A stretch of DNA of 64,000 bases, taken from assembly GCF_026891095.1 (NCBI RefSeq), contig NZ_JAPTNL010000003.1, forward strand, positions 1 through 64,000, read 5' to 3'. Source of the stretch: Roseovarius salincola (GTDB lineage: Bacteria > Pseudomonadota > Alphaproteobacteria > Rhodobacterales > Rhodobacteraceae). A model generated the notes under the pieces. That model did not search any database. It was not told the DNA's origin and saw only the letters and a list, made by a program, of their open reading frames with translations. This document shows positions 50,342 to 59,633 of this stretch, piece by piece (positions within the stretch are counted from its first letter, which is position 1; each line of letters begins with the position of its first letter). The translations under genes and the position numbers were made by a program.

Positions 50342-51022
50342 ATGTCCGAAACACAGGAAAGCATGATCGTCGAACATGTGCTCGACGCGATCTCGGATCA
50401 GCGACTGCGCGCCGGGACCAAGCTGGGCGAACAGGCGCTCAGCGATCTTTTCTCCTGCAACCGCGCCCATGTGCGCCGCGCGCTGGCGACACTTTCCGCC
50501 TACCAGGTCGTCGACCTGATCCCCAATCGCGGGGCCTTCGTCTCGACCCCCTCCGAGGACGAGGCGCGCGACATTTTTCAGGCGCGCCGCGCCATCGAGG
50601 CCACGATCATCCGTAACGTGGTGCGCCGCGCAGACGATGCCGACCTTGCCGCCCTGCGCGCGCATCTGACGCATGAGGACGCGGTGCGCCAGGAAAACGA
50701 CCGCCCCAAGGCGATCCGCGCCTCGCGCGCCTTTCACATGCTTCTGGCCCGGATCGGCCGGAACTCGGTGCTTGAAAAATACCTCTCGGAACTCACCATG
50801 CGCACCTCGCTGATCATCGGGCTTTACGGAACCAACAAGGCCAGTCTCTGCGCCGATGACGAACATCGACATATCGTCGACAGCATCGCGGCGCGCGACG
50901 AAGCCCGCGCCCAGGACCTGGTGGATCACCACTTGCGCCATATCGAGAACGAGATCGAATTCGGCTCCCAGTCACCGCGGATCGGGCCGCTCTCGTTCAT
51001 TCTGCAACCCAGCGAGGGCTGA
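50342..51022 (+). CDS. GntR family transcriptional regulator (FadR/FCD group)
   Basis: A 226-residue regulator. A winged helix (VLDAISDQRLRAGTKLGEQALSDLF, then NRAHVRRALATLSAYQVVDL) covers residues 10-75 and an FCD effector domain the rest, including the metal-binding pattern HMLLARIGRN and DEHRHIVDSIAARD. ATG 50342 follows GGAG. Divergent from the ureide operon and convergent with the racemase gene; probably responds to a ureide or purine metabolite. Confidence 0.88.
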   Translation: MSETQESMIVEHVLDAISDQRLRAGTKLGEQALSDLFSCNRAHVRRALATLSAYQVVDLIPNRGAFVSTPSEDEARDIFQARRAIEATIIRNVVRRADDADLAALRAHLTHEDAVRQENDRPKAIRASRAFHMLLARIGRNSVLEKYLSELTMRTSLIIGLYGTNKASLCADDEHRHIVDSIAARDEARAQDLVDHHLRHIENEIEFGSQSPRIGPLSFILQPSEG

Positions 51023-51048
51023 AAAACTGCCCCCTTGCGCACGCCGGT

Positions 51049-51804
51049 TCAGGTGGCGGCGGAGCGGGCCTGCCCTGTCGCGTCCGGCGCGGGTTCTTGC
51101 TCTTGCGCAAGGCGCCCGCGCGCGGCGCCGGTATAGCCGCCGGCCTTCGACGTGGACAGCCCCGCCGCGACAAGGGCCTCCGCCATCGTCACCGCGCAAG
51201 AGACCCCGTCGATCACCGGCAGCCCGAAACGGCGTGACAGCCTGTCATTGAGATCGGCCATCCCCGCGCAGCCCAGCACGATCGCATCCGCGCCATCGCG
51301 TTCCACCGCATCGCCGATCTCGGCGGCGATCAGCGCCTCGGCGCCCGCACCGTCGCTTTCAAGTTGCAGAACCGGCACATCCGTCGCCCGGATGCTGGCA
51401 CAACGCCGCGACAGCCCGTAACGCTCCAGGTTGTCGCGCAGTCCCGGCAGCGAGCGCGACAGCGTGGTGACGACCGAAAAGCGGCAGGAGATCATGCTGG
51501 CGGCGTGAAAGGCCGCCTCGCCGATGCCGATCACCGGCCCGTCGAACATGCAGCGCAGCGCATCGACCCCGGTATCGTCGAAACAGGCAACGACAACCGC
51601 ATCGGCATCGAGGTTGCGTTCGGCCACTTTCAGCAGGCCATGCAGGCTGTTGGCGACATCATGAAAGCCCTGGATGCTGGCCGGGCCGCTGCGGGGCTGG
51701 GTTGCGATGATCTGCGTGCCGGGGCGCGCAACGGCTTCGGCGGCCTTGCCGATCTTCGCCGTCATCGACGCCGTTGTGTTGGGGTTCACGACCAGAAGTT
51801 TCAT
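51049..51804 (-). CDS. aspartate/glutamate/hydantoin racemase family protein
   Basis: A 251-residue Asp/Glu racemase-fold protein. The N terminus is VVNPNTTASMT and the two catalytic cysteines are in VVACFDDTG and IVLGCAGMA. It belongs with hydantoin (HyuE) and allantoin (HpxA) racemases. GGGAGG precedes ATG 51804, which overlaps the amidohydrolase stop by ATGA. Last gene of a ten-gene operon; it would make both enantiomers of a hydantoin-like intermediate usable. Confidence 0.87.
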   Translation of the reverse strand: MKLLVVNPNTTASMTAKIGKAAEAVARPGTQIIATQPRSGPASIQGFHDVANSLHGLLKVAERNLDADAVVVACFDDTGVDALRCMFDGPVIGIGEAAFHAASMISCRFSVVTTLSRSLPGLRDNLERYGLSRRCASIRATDVPVLQLESDGAGAEALIAAEIGDAVERDGADAIVLGCAGMADLNDRLSRRFGLPVIDGVSCAVTMAEALVAAGLSTSKAGGYTGAARGRLAQEQEPAPDATGQARSAAT

Positions 51805-53243
51805 GCCCTGCGCCTCCCTGCCGGGTTTCGTGCGTTTCGCCACAGCCCCGACGGTTCGGCGCGCAGGTCACCCAGACCTGCATCGCTTATGGCCTGTTCG
51901 GCGGCTTGCGTCGCCTCCTGCATCACCGCTTCGGGATCCAACGTCTCGACCGCCCGCGCGCGCATCACGATGCGCCCGTCGACGATCACCGTGTCCACAT
52001 CCGCCGCGTTGGCGAAATGGGTCAGTGCGTGCAGCGGCATCGTCGAAGGCGTCATATGCGGCTTGCGCATGTCGACCATCACGATATCTGCCTTCTTGCC
52101 CGCCTCGAGCGATCCAAGATCATCCTCCAGCCCCAGCGCTTTCGCGGCGTCGATCGTCGCCATCTCCAGCACCTTGCCTTCCGGCAGGACCGACGGATCG
52201 GCGAAATGGCGGCGGTGATAATGCATCGCCTGGGCCATGTGCCGGAACATGTCGTAACCCCGGTCCGGCGCCGCCGCATCCGAGCCCAGCGCGACGCAGA
52301 TGCCGCGCCCGATCATCTCGGGGGCAGGACAGCGGCCGAGGATCGACATGATCGCGCTCGGGTTGTGGGCGACGGCGGCTTGCGATTGTTCCAGCGCCAC
52401 GATGTCGGCCTCGGTCAGGTCGACCGAATGCGACAACAGCGCGAATGGTCCCAACAGCCCCAGCGCATGGGCATAGGCGATACTGCCCTCGCGGTGGCCG
52501 TCCTGAGTGAACAGAACGCCGTGGCGCGCGCGCAGCGCGGCGACGGCGTCGCTCATGGTGCGGATATCCTGTTCGGGTGCCGGGTCTTTTCCCGGTGGGG
52601 CATAGACGGGCATCACAAGGCCGATGCCGGTGCGCCGCTCCAGGATATCGTTGTGGCGCGCGATCAAATCCTCGCTGACCTCGAGCTGACGCTCGAAACT
52701 CAGCGGTCGCGCGGCGCCGTCCGGCCCGCGATATTGCTGCGGGAAAGGCGCGCGCCCCGGTCCCACCGCCAGCATCGTGCGCAGGCCGCTTTCGCGCGTC
52801 GCCGCGCAATGCGCATCGCCAAAGGCGGGATCGTCGGTGCGGTAGATATCGGCGCCTCCGCCCAGCAGGGTGACGCAGGTCGTGACCCCGCCCATCAGCC
52901 GCTCCAGCAGCGAAAGGCGCGCTTCGGCGCGCCAGAACCCGACGTCGGTGCCGCCCGCGTAAAGTGTCTCGCAGGCGCCGAACCAGGCCTGCACGTCGCC
53001 CGCCCCCAGCGCGCGCACAAGCCCGTGTCCCGCATGCGAATGGCAGTCGATCAACCCCGGAATGACCGCCATCCCCCGCGCGTCGATCACCTCGGCGGCA
53101 GTCTCGGCCAGCGACGCCAGCTCGCTGTCGCGCCCGATGGCTTCGATGCGATCGCCCTTGACCGCGATCGCCGCATCCTCGATGACACGCCGCTCGGGGT
53201 CGAGCGTGAGCGCGGTGGCGTGGCGGATCAGAATGTCGGTCAT
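51801..53243 (-). CDS. amidohydrolase family protein (AtzA/TrzN, 8-oxoguanine deaminase-like)
   Basis: A 480-residue metal-dependent deaminase/hydrolase. Metal-binding and catalytic residues appear in the usual order: CHSHAGHG (HxH), GHREGS, LLSHSVDLTEAD and ALGSDAAAPDRG. Close relatives deaminate aminated purines or triazines (8-oxoguanine deaminase, TrzN, AtzA). ATGA overlaps join it to genes on both sides. It probably removes an amino group from a heterocycle imported by the operon's ABC transporter. Confidence 0.85.
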   Translation of the reverse strand: MTDILIRHATALTLDPERRVIEDAAIAVKGDRIEAIGRDSELASLAETAAEVIDARGMAVIPGLIDCHSHAGHGLVRALGAGDVQAWFGACETLYAGGTDVGFWRAEARLSLLERLMGGVTTCVTLLGGGADIYRTDDPAFGDAHCAATRESGLRTMLAVGPGRAPFPQQYRGPDGAARPLSFERQLEVSEDLIARHNDILERRTGIGLVMPVYAPPGKDPAPEQDIRTMSDAVAALRARHGVLFTQDGHREGSIAYAHALGLLGPFALLSHSVDLTEADIVALEQSQAAVAHNPSAIMSILGRCPAPEMIGRGICVALGSDAAAPDRGYDMFRHMAQAMHYHRRHFADPSVLPEGKVLEMATIDAAKALGLEDDLGSLEAGKKADIVMVDMRKPHMTPSTMPLHALTHFANAADVDTVIVDGRIVMRARAVETLDPEAVMQEATQAAEQAISDAGLGDLRAEPSGLWRNARNPAGRRRA

Positions 53244-54730
53244 GCAAGGTCCTTCTTGATGGAATAGGTCGGCTCGAAAATCTCTTCGACCGGCGGGTGG
53301 TCCAGCGTGCGGTCGGGATACTGGGCGACCATGGCGTCGAAACGGGCCTGCGCGCCCGCTTGCAGGGCGTGGTGGTCGACGCCGGGAATGACGCCCCCCT
53401 GCATGACGAAACGCCCGTCGATCACGACATCGCGCACGTCGCGCCCCGCGCCGTTCAGCAGCAAGGTCTGGATCGGGTCGATCACCTGCCCGATGGCCGG
53501 GTCATCCAGCCCGATCACCGTGATGTCGGCGCGCGCGCCCGGTTCCAGCCGCCCCAGGTCCCGCCGCCCAAGCGCATCCGCCCCGCCCAGTGTGGCGGCG
53601 TCGTAAAGATCGCCCGCGCGCACCGCCTGCGGATCACCCGCGGCGATGCGGGCCGTCATCAGTCCGATCTGCATGTTCAGGATCATGTCGGGCGGATGGG
53701 TATCAGTGCCCATGCCGATCCGCAGGCCGGCATCGCGATAGCGTGCGAAATCCCGCAGCATCGTGCCGCCCCGCGCCATGACCAGCGGACAATGCGCCAG
53801 CGACGCGCCGCTCTCGGCCAGGATCGCAAGGTCAGGCGCATCATGCGCGATCCCGTTCACCCCGGCGATATAGGTCAGATGCGGCAGGATCGCGCGCTCC
53901 GACAGGAACCCGATGTCACGCAGCCATTCGGGCGGTCCCTTGCCATGCATGTCCAGCACGCTCTGATACTCGAACGCCGACTGGCAGCAATGCAGGCGCA
54001 CCGGCACCGCCATGTCCCGCGACAGCTCGGCACTGCGTCTGAGCAGCGCCCCGGTGCAGGTCTCGATCCGATCGGGCGCCAGCATGGTGCGCACCAGCCC
54101 CCCGGCGCGACCCTCGAAAGCGGCGCAGAAGCGTTCGGCCTGCTCCAGCCCCGCCAGCCCGCGCGCCTCGTCAAAGTGAAACGCGATCTCGCCCGGCGCG
54201 GCGACATAGGTGTTGCCACTGCGATAGGCCGGCCCCAGATAGACCCGCAGGCCCAGCGCCTCGGCGGCGTCCGCGGCGCCTGCGAACTCGTCCCATGTCT
54301 CGCCCCATTCGCGGTAGAACAGCGAGGCGATGGGCAGGGCCGTGGTGATACCGTTGCGGATCAGGCGCGTGAAGGCATAATGCTTCTGCCAGACCAGATC
54401 CTCGGGCGCATACATCTCGCGCGGGCCGGCCTGCATGTAACTTCGCGGCCAGACGCGCCCCTTCTTCCAGGCGGGCTGGTTGTCGAACCCCAGCACGGTG
54501 GTATCCAGATCGCCCAGCGCATCCAGGTCCACGAAACCCGGCCCGATCAGCGCCCTGCCGTAATCGTGACGCTCGGCCACCTCGCCCTCGAAACGATGCC
54601 CGCAAAAGATGACCGCGCCATCCTCGAACACCAACTCGCCATCGGGGATCAAGACATGGCGGCCCTGCTCATGGCCGACCACCCATGCCGCCCGCATCAG
54701 GATGCGGCCCGTCTCTCGGTGCTGTCCCAT
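53240..54730 (-). CDS. amidohydrolase-like protein (chlorohydrolase family) lacking the HxH motif
   Basis: A 496-residue protein of the amidohydrolase superfamily by overall layout: PVRLHCCQS, ILPHLTYIAGVN and GMGTDTHPPDM. The first metal site, normally HxH after the beta-sandwich, reads FVDLDALGDLDTTVL, with no histidine. This variant appears in a Rhodobacterales chlorohydrolase-like group. Either metal binding differs or the enzyme uses one metal through the later histidines and the aspartate. Start at ATG 54730 overlaps the upstream stop by ATGA; ATG 54697 is an alternative. Function unknown. Confidence 0.78.
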   Translation of the reverse strand: MGQHRETGRILMRAAWVVGHEQGRHVLIPDGELVFEDGAVIFCGHRFEGEVAERHDYGRALIGPGFVDLDALGDLDTTVLGFDNQPAWKKGRVWPRSYMQAGPREMYAPEDLVWQKHYAFTRLIRNGITTALPIASLFYREWGETWDEFAGAADAAEALGLRVYLGPAYRSGNTYVAAPGEIAFHFDEARGLAGLEQAERFCAAFEGRAGGLVRTMLAPDRIETCTGALLRRSAELSRDMAVPVRLHCCQSAFEYQSVLDMHGKGPPEWLRDIGFLSERAILPHLTYIAGVNGIAHDAPDLAILAESGASLAHCPLVMARGGTMLRDFARYRDAGLRIGMGTDTHPPDMILNMQIGLMTARIAAGDPQAVRAGDLYDAATLGGADALGRRDLGRLEPGARADITVIGLDDPAIGQVIDPIQTLLLNGAGRDVRDVVIDGRFVMQGGVIPGVDHHALQAGAQARFDAMVAQYPDRTLDHPPVEEIFEPTYSIKKDLA

Positions 54731-55929
54731 CACGGCGCCTCGCTCAGCGCCTGACCGTCGCGCGCAACGACGCGCCCCGCCTTCAGCACCAGCTTTCGCC
54801 GCGGGCGCGCGGCGACCGCATGGGTCACGCTCTCGGCCCCGACCAACACCAGATCGGCGCGGCACCCCTCCTCGATGCCGTAACCGTCAAGCCCCATCAC
54901 CTGCGCGCCACCCCAGGAACAACACCACAAGGCATGTTCGACATCGCGGTCGGCCCGCAGATTGTTGCGCAACCCCAGCAGCATCGCGCGCTCAAGCATG
55001 TCGCCGTTGCCATAAGGCCCCCATGTATCGCGGATCCCGTCCGACCCGGCGCACAGCACCACACCCGCCGCGCGCAGATCCTCGGCCAAAGGCACCGGGC
55101 GCGACGGCGTCGCCACCGTGGCCACATGAATCCGCGCTTCGGCCAGCTCGTCCACCAGCGCGCGCGCCCGGTCACGGTCGGGCATGCCCAGGCAAAAGGC
55201 ATGGCTGATCGTCACCTTGCCCTGCATGGCATGGGCACGGGTGCGCGCGATGATCATCTCCATGCTGAAAGCGCCCAGCTCGCCCGGCTCGTGCAGATGG
55301 ATGTCGATGGGCTTGCCGTGCTTCTCGGCCAGCGCGAAAACCGCATCAAGCTGCCCCTTGGGGTCCGCATCGATACCGCAAGGGTCCAGCCCGCCGACTA
55401 CATCCGCCGGGCCGCGCAAGGCCTCATCCAGCAATTCCAGCGTGCCGGGGCGCGACATCAGCCCCGATTGCGGAAAGGCGACGATCTCGATATCGACCTG
55501 ACCCGACAGCGCCGCGCGCGTCGCCGCGACACCCTCGATCCCGGCAAGCCCCACCTCGGTATCCACGTCCACATGGCTGCGGATGGCGGTCGATCCATGG
55601 CCCAGCGACAACAGCGCCTGGCGCATCGACTGGCGATGTGGCTCGATATCCCATTCGCGCCGCAACCGGCGCTCGGTGTCGATCTTGTCGCGCAGCGCCG
55701 GGCCGGCCTGATGCTCGCGCCAGCCCATGCCCCACAGGGTCTTGTCCAGATGGGTATGCGCCTCCACCAGCCCCGGCAACAGGATCGCAGCGCCGCAATC
55801 CTCCTCCGGCAGCCCGTCCTCGGCGGGCAGGCCGGGGGCGATGCGCGCGATACGCCCGCCCCGGATCAGCATATCGGTGGCGCCAGCGCCGAACGGGCGC
55901 AGGTTGCGCAGCAGGATATCGTTGCTCAT
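54730..55929 (-). CDS. amidohydrolase, cytosine deaminase-like
   Basis: A 399-residue CodA-type enzyme. Metal ligands are in EAHTHLDKT (HxH), IDIHLHEPGE and ISHAFCLG, and the catalytic aspartate is in CAGSDGIRDTW. The family deaminates cytosine, isocytosine or creatinine-like rings. It is the first of three amidohydrolases in a row and overlaps both neighbours by ATGA. Substrate inferred as an aminated heterocycle. Confidence 0.87.
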   Translation of the reverse strand: MSNDILLRNLRPFGAGATDMLIRGGRIARIAPGLPAEDGLPEEDCGAAILLPGLVEAHTHLDKTLWGMGWREHQAGPALRDKIDTERRLRREWDIEPHRQSMRQALLSLGHGSTAIRSHVDVDTEVGLAGIEGVAATRAALSGQVDIEIVAFPQSGLMSRPGTLELLDEALRGPADVVGGLDPCGIDADPKGQLDAVFALAEKHGKPIDIHLHEPGELGAFSMEMIIARTRAHAMQGKVTISHAFCLGMPDRDRARALVDELAEARIHVATVATPSRPVPLAEDLRAAGVVLCAGSDGIRDTWGPYGNGDMLERAMLLGLRNNLRADRDVEHALWCCSWGGAQVMGLDGYGIEEGCRADLVLVGAESVTHAVAARPRRKLVLKAGRVVARDGQALSEAP

Positions 55930-56561
55930 GCCGGCCTCTTCGTCTGGTCTTCGCCCGCAAGGGCCGCACTCGGGGTCAGCACGAATTGCCGGTCCGAGAC
56001 GATGTAATTATCCGCGTGAAGCCGGGCCACCGGCTGATAGACATCCTCGCGCACATAACGCCCGGCCTCATCGAGACAGGTCTCGCGCACATGCATCTGC
56101 ACCACCTCGCCCAGCACGATCGCGCGGCGCGGATAATCGATGATCTGCGACACGCGGCATTCCATCGACGCGGGCGCCTCGCGCACCCTTGGCGGCGCGA
56201 TCTTCAGCGATGGCGCGTGTTTCATCCCGGTCATCGAAACCTCGTCCACGTCGTCGGGAAAATTGATCCCGCAATCGACCATCTGCTGCGCGATGGCCAT
56301 GTCACACAGGTTGACCACGAACTCGCCCGACCGCCGGATATTGCGCATCGTCTCCTTTTCGACCCCGTCAGGGCGCGTCTGGATGCCCAGGATCACGATC
56401 GGCGGATCCTGCGAAAACACGTTGAAAAAGCTCATCGGCGCGGCGTTCGGCGCGCCCTCCTTGCTGGCCGTCGTGACCAGCGCGATAGGGCGCGGTGCCA
56501 CGAAACTGCACAGCAGGCGGTAACGGTCCTGTGGCGGCAGGTGCTCGAAATCGAACTCCAT
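55926..56561 (-). CDS. flavin reductase family protein
   Basis: A 211-residue FMN-binding split-barrel protein with FVAPRPIALVTTASKEGAPNAAPMSFF, the typical N-terminal block. Such proteins either reduce flavin for a partner monooxygenase or bind flavin in their own right. No flavin-dependent monooxygenase is encoded in the operon or window. ATG 56561 overlaps the upstream TGA by one base; a GTG three bases upstream is also possible. It sits between the ABC genes and the three amidohydrolases. Confidence 0.82.
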   Translation of the reverse strand: MEFDFEHLPPQDRYRLLCSFVAPRPIALVTTASKEGAPNAAPMSFFNVFSQDPPIVILGIQTRPDGVEKETMRNIRRSGEFVVNLCDMAIAQQMVDCGINFPDDVDEVSMTGMKHAPSLKIAPPRVREAPASMECRVSQIIDYPRRAIVLGEVVQMHVRETCLDEAGRYVREDVYQPVARLHADNYIVSDRQFVLTPSAALAGEDQTKRPA

Positions 56562-57679
56562 CACGCAACCCCCCGCGCACGTGCGCCCGGACTGTGCGCC
56601 GCGCCAGCGGGGCGGCCAGATGAGCCATCGGCGCCGGTGACCGCATGGCAGGCAACCCGCGTGCCGCCCTCGCGCGCCACCAGTTCAGGCGATTGCGCGC
56701 GGCAGATATCGCTGGCCAGCGGGCAGCGCGGGTTGAAGGAACATCCCGGCGGCGGCGTGATCGGATTGGGCACCTCGCCGGTGACGGGCACGCGATCGCG
56801 CCGCGCCATGGTGATGTCGGGCACGGTGTCCATCAGCAGCCTTGTATAGGGATGCTCGGGGGCCTCGAAGATGCGCTGCGCCGGGCCTGCCTCGACCAGG
56901 CGGCCCAGATACATCACGCCGACATAATCGGACATGAAATCCACCACCGCCAGATCATGGCTGATGAACAGATAGGTCAGCCCCAGTTCGGCCTGCAAAT
57001 CCCGCATCAGGTTCAGAACCTGCGACTGCACCGATACGTCCAGCGCCGATGTGGGCTCGTCGCAGACAAGGAAATCGGGTTTCGACGAAATCGCCCGCGC
57101 GATCGAGATGCGCTGGCGCTGACCGCCGGAAAACTGGTGCGGGAACTTGTCACCGTCCTGCGCCGACAGGCCGACCATCTCCAGCAGCCGGCCGACCTCA
57201 CGCTGCTCCTCGGCGCGCCCCGATGTGATCGAGAAACTGCGCAGCGGTTCGGCGATGATATCGCGCACGCGCCACCTCGGGTTGAGGCTGGCGTAAGGGT
57301 CCTGAAAGATCATCTGGATACGCTGGCGATAGGCCCCCCGCGCCGAGGCGTGCAGCCCCGTAAGATCGGTGCCGTCGAACCGGATCTTTCCGCGCGTGGC
57401 CGCGTGCAGCCCGACCACCAGCTTGGCGACGGTCGATTTCCCGCAGCCCGATTCACCCACCAGGCTGAAGGTCGTGCCGCGCGGAATGTCGATATCCAGC
57501 CCGTCGACCGCCCGCAGAAAGCTCTTGCCCTTGCGCTCGATCATGCGGTTCAGCAGCGGCGGCGACAAATCGAAGGTCTTGGACAGTCCGCGCAGCGACA
57601 GAAGGGATTCGCCAGAGGCAGAGGTCGCCGGGGATGCTGAGGGGCTGGCGGATGTGGAAGATGTGGACGCAACTGTCAT
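56561..57679 (-). CDS. dipeptide/oligopeptide ABC transporter ATP-binding protein (DppF type)
   Basis: A 372-residue ATPase. A Ser/Thr/Ala-rich N terminus precedes Walker A GESGCGKST (about residue 75), Q-loop QDPYASLNP, signature FSGGQRQR and Walker B LVCDEPTSALD. The C-terminal oligopeptide domain has PPGCSFNPRCPLASDIC. It overlaps the DppD-type ATPase by ATGA and is followed by the flavin reductase gene. Confidence 0.9.
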   Translation of the reverse strand: MTVASTSSTSASPSASPATSASGESLLSLRGLSKTFDLSPPLLNRMIERKGKSFLRAVDGLDIDIPRGTTFSLVGESGCGKSTVAKLVVGLHAATRGKIRFDGTDLTGLHASARGAYRQRIQMIFQDPYASLNPRWRVRDIIAEPLRSFSITSGRAEEQREVGRLLEMVGLSAQDGDKFPHQFSGGQRQRISIARAISSKPDFLVCDEPTSALDVSVQSQVLNLMRDLQAELGLTYLFISHDLAVVDFMSDYVGVMYLGRLVEAGPAQRIFEAPEHPYTRLLMDTVPDITMARRDRVPVTGEVPNPITPPPGCSFNPRCPLASDICRAQSPELVAREGGTRVACHAVTGADGSSGRPAGAAHSPGARARGVA

Positions 57680-58665
57680 GCCGGTTCTCCCTGATAAAGG
57701 TGACAGGCGACGGCGCCGCCCTCGACCGGCACTGGTGCCGGTTTCGCCGCCCTGCAGGCGTCAAATGCCCGGGGACAGCGCGGATGAAACGCGCATCCCT
57801 CCGGCAGATCGGTCAGGCGCGGCATCGCGCCGTCGATCTGGGTCAGGCGCTCGGCGTTCGATCCGATGCGCGGGATCGATTGCATGAGCCCCTTGGTGTA
57901 GGGGTGATGCGGCGCGCGCACGACCTTTTCCACCGGCCCGATCTCGACCACGCGGCCCGAATACATCACCGCCACCCGGTCGGCGGTCTCGGCGATCACG
58001 CCCATGTCATGGGTCACCAGGATCACCGCCGCGCCATGCTCGCGGCACATCCGCTTGAGAAGGTCCAGGATCTGCGCCTGGATCGACACGTCAAGCGCGG
58101 TTGTCGGCTCGTCGGCGATCACCAGCGACGGTTCGGCGCACAGCGCCAGCGCGATCACCACCCGTTGGCGCATCCCCCCCGAGAACTGATGGGGATACTG
58201 GTCGATGCGCGCATCCGGCGCGGGAATGCCGACCTCGCTCAGGAACTCGATCGCGCGGCGGCGCGCGGCCTCCCGGCTCAGGTTCATGTGGGTGCGGATC
58301 GTCTGGATCAGCTGCTGCCCCACCGTCATCAGCGGGTTCAGGCTGGTCAGCGGGTCCTGGAAGATCGCCCCGATCTTGCGGCCGCGCAACCGGCGCATCG
58401 CTTCCGCGGGCAGGTTGTCGATCCGCTGGCCCTCAAAGCGGATCTCGCCGCGGTCGATCCGCCCGGGTCGCTCCAGCAGGCCGGTGATGGCGGTGCCGGT
58501 CAGCGATTTCCCGGCCCCCGATTCACCGACCATGCCCAGGATTTCACCCGGCGCCAGGTCAAAGGTGATCCCGTCCACCGCCCGCAACGGCCCGTGCCGG
58601 GTATCGAAGCAGATCGACAGATCGCGCACCGCAAGCAGCGGTGAAGTGTTTGATTGTGCGGTCAT
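57676..58665 (-). CDS. dipeptide ABC transporter ATP-binding protein (DppD type)
   Basis: A 329-residue ATPase: Walker A GESGAGKSL, Q-loop QDPLTSLNP, signature FSGGMRQR, Walker B LVIADEPTTALD and a C-terminal cysteine-bearing domain GCAFHPRCPRAFDAC. The serine/threonine after GK is S, as usual. AAAAGGAG precedes ATG 58665. Partners with the DppF-type protein beneath the permeases at 58689 and 59634. Confidence 0.9.
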   Translation of the reverse strand: MTAQSNTSPLLAVRDLSICFDTRHGPLRAVDGITFDLAPGEILGMVGESGAGKSLTGTAITGLLERPGRIDRGEIRFEGQRIDNLPAEAMRRLRGRKIGAIFQDPLTSLNPLMTVGQQLIQTIRTHMNLSREAARRRAIEFLSEVGIPAPDARIDQYPHQFSGGMRQRVVIALALCAEPSLVIADEPTTALDVSIQAQILDLLKRMCREHGAAVILVTHDMGVIAETADRVAVMYSGRVVEIGPVEKVVRAPHHPYTKGLMQSIPRIGSNAERLTQIDGAMPRLTDLPEGCAFHPRCPRAFDACRAAKPAPVPVEGGAVACHLYQGEPA

Positions 58666-58688
58666 CTTGGTCGCTCCTTTTCTCGGCT

Positions 58689-59621
58689 TCAGCGCAGCTT
58701 CGGGTTCAGGGCGTCGCGCAGCCAGTCGCCCAGCAGGTTCACCGCCAATACCAGCGCCACCAGCGTCAGCGACGGGAAGATCACCACCCACCAGATGCCG
58801 GAGAACAGATACTCGTTGCCAATCCGGATCAGCGTGCCCAGCGACGGGTTCGTCGGCGGCATCCCGACGCCGAGGAAAGACAGCGTCGCCTCGATCAGGA
58901 TCGCCATCGCCAGGTTGATCGTCGCGATCACCAGAACCGGCCCCATCACGTTGGGCAGGATATGCCGGAACAGGATGGCAAGCGGGCGTCGCCCGACCAG
59001 CTGGGCGGCAAAGACATATTCGCGCCCGCGCTCGACCATGGTGGAGCTGCGCACGGTGCGGGCATATTGCACCCAGGTCGTCACCGTGATCGCGAAGACC
59101 AGCACGATCAGCGCGGCGCTGTCATGCATCTCGCGCGGCAGCGCCCCGCGCGCGATACCGCTGACCAGCAGCGCCACCAGGATCGTCGGAAAGCTCAGCA
59201 TCACGTCGGCGATCCGCATGAAGAACGCATCCACCATGCCGCCGAAATATCCGCTGACCAGACCCACGACGATGCCGATCACCATGGCCAGCGCGACACT
59301 GACGAACCCCACCGCCAGCGAAATGCGCGACCCATAGAGGATCGCCGACAAGACATCGCGGCCCTGGTTGTCGGTGCCCAACAGGAAGCGCGGATCGCCG
59401 CCCTCCATCCAGACCGGGGGCAATTCGCTGTCCCACAGGCTCAGCGTCGAGACATCGAACGGGTCATGCGGCGCGATCCAGGGCGCCAGCAGCGCCGCCA
59501 TCACGATGCAGAGCGTCACGATGGCCGCCGCCACGGTCACATAGGAGGTGCGGAAACGATAGAAGATATCGCTCTTCAGGATCGCCGCAATGCGGGATTG
59601 GGGATAGACTTCAAGGGCCAT
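58689..59621 (-). CDS. ABC transporter permease (DppC type)
   Basis: A 310-residue membrane protein with LLAPWIAPHDPFD, GTDNQGRDVLSAILYGSRIS and an EAA-like loop AAQLVGRRPLAILFRHILPN. It lies 12 bases after the DppB-type gene. An unusually long open frame (58641-61295, plus strand) runs antisense over this gene and its neighbours and is a GC-bias artefact. Confidence 0.9.
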   Translation of the reverse strand: MALEVYPQSRIAAILKSDIFYRFRTSYVTVAAAIVTLCIVMAALLAPWIAPHDPFDVSTLSLWDSELPPVWMEGGDPRFLLGTDNQGRDVLSAILYGSRISLAVGFVSVALAMVIGIVVGLVSGYFGGMVDAFFMRIADVMLSFPTILVALLVSGIARGALPREMHDSAALIVLVFAITVTTWVQYARTVRSSTMVERGREYVFAAQLVGRRPLAILFRHILPNVMGPVLVIATINLAMAILIEATLSFLGVGMPPTNPSLGTLIRIGNEYLFSGIWWVVIFPSLTLVALVLAVNLLGDWLRDALNPKLR

Positions 59622-59633
59622 GTCAGGTCTCCT

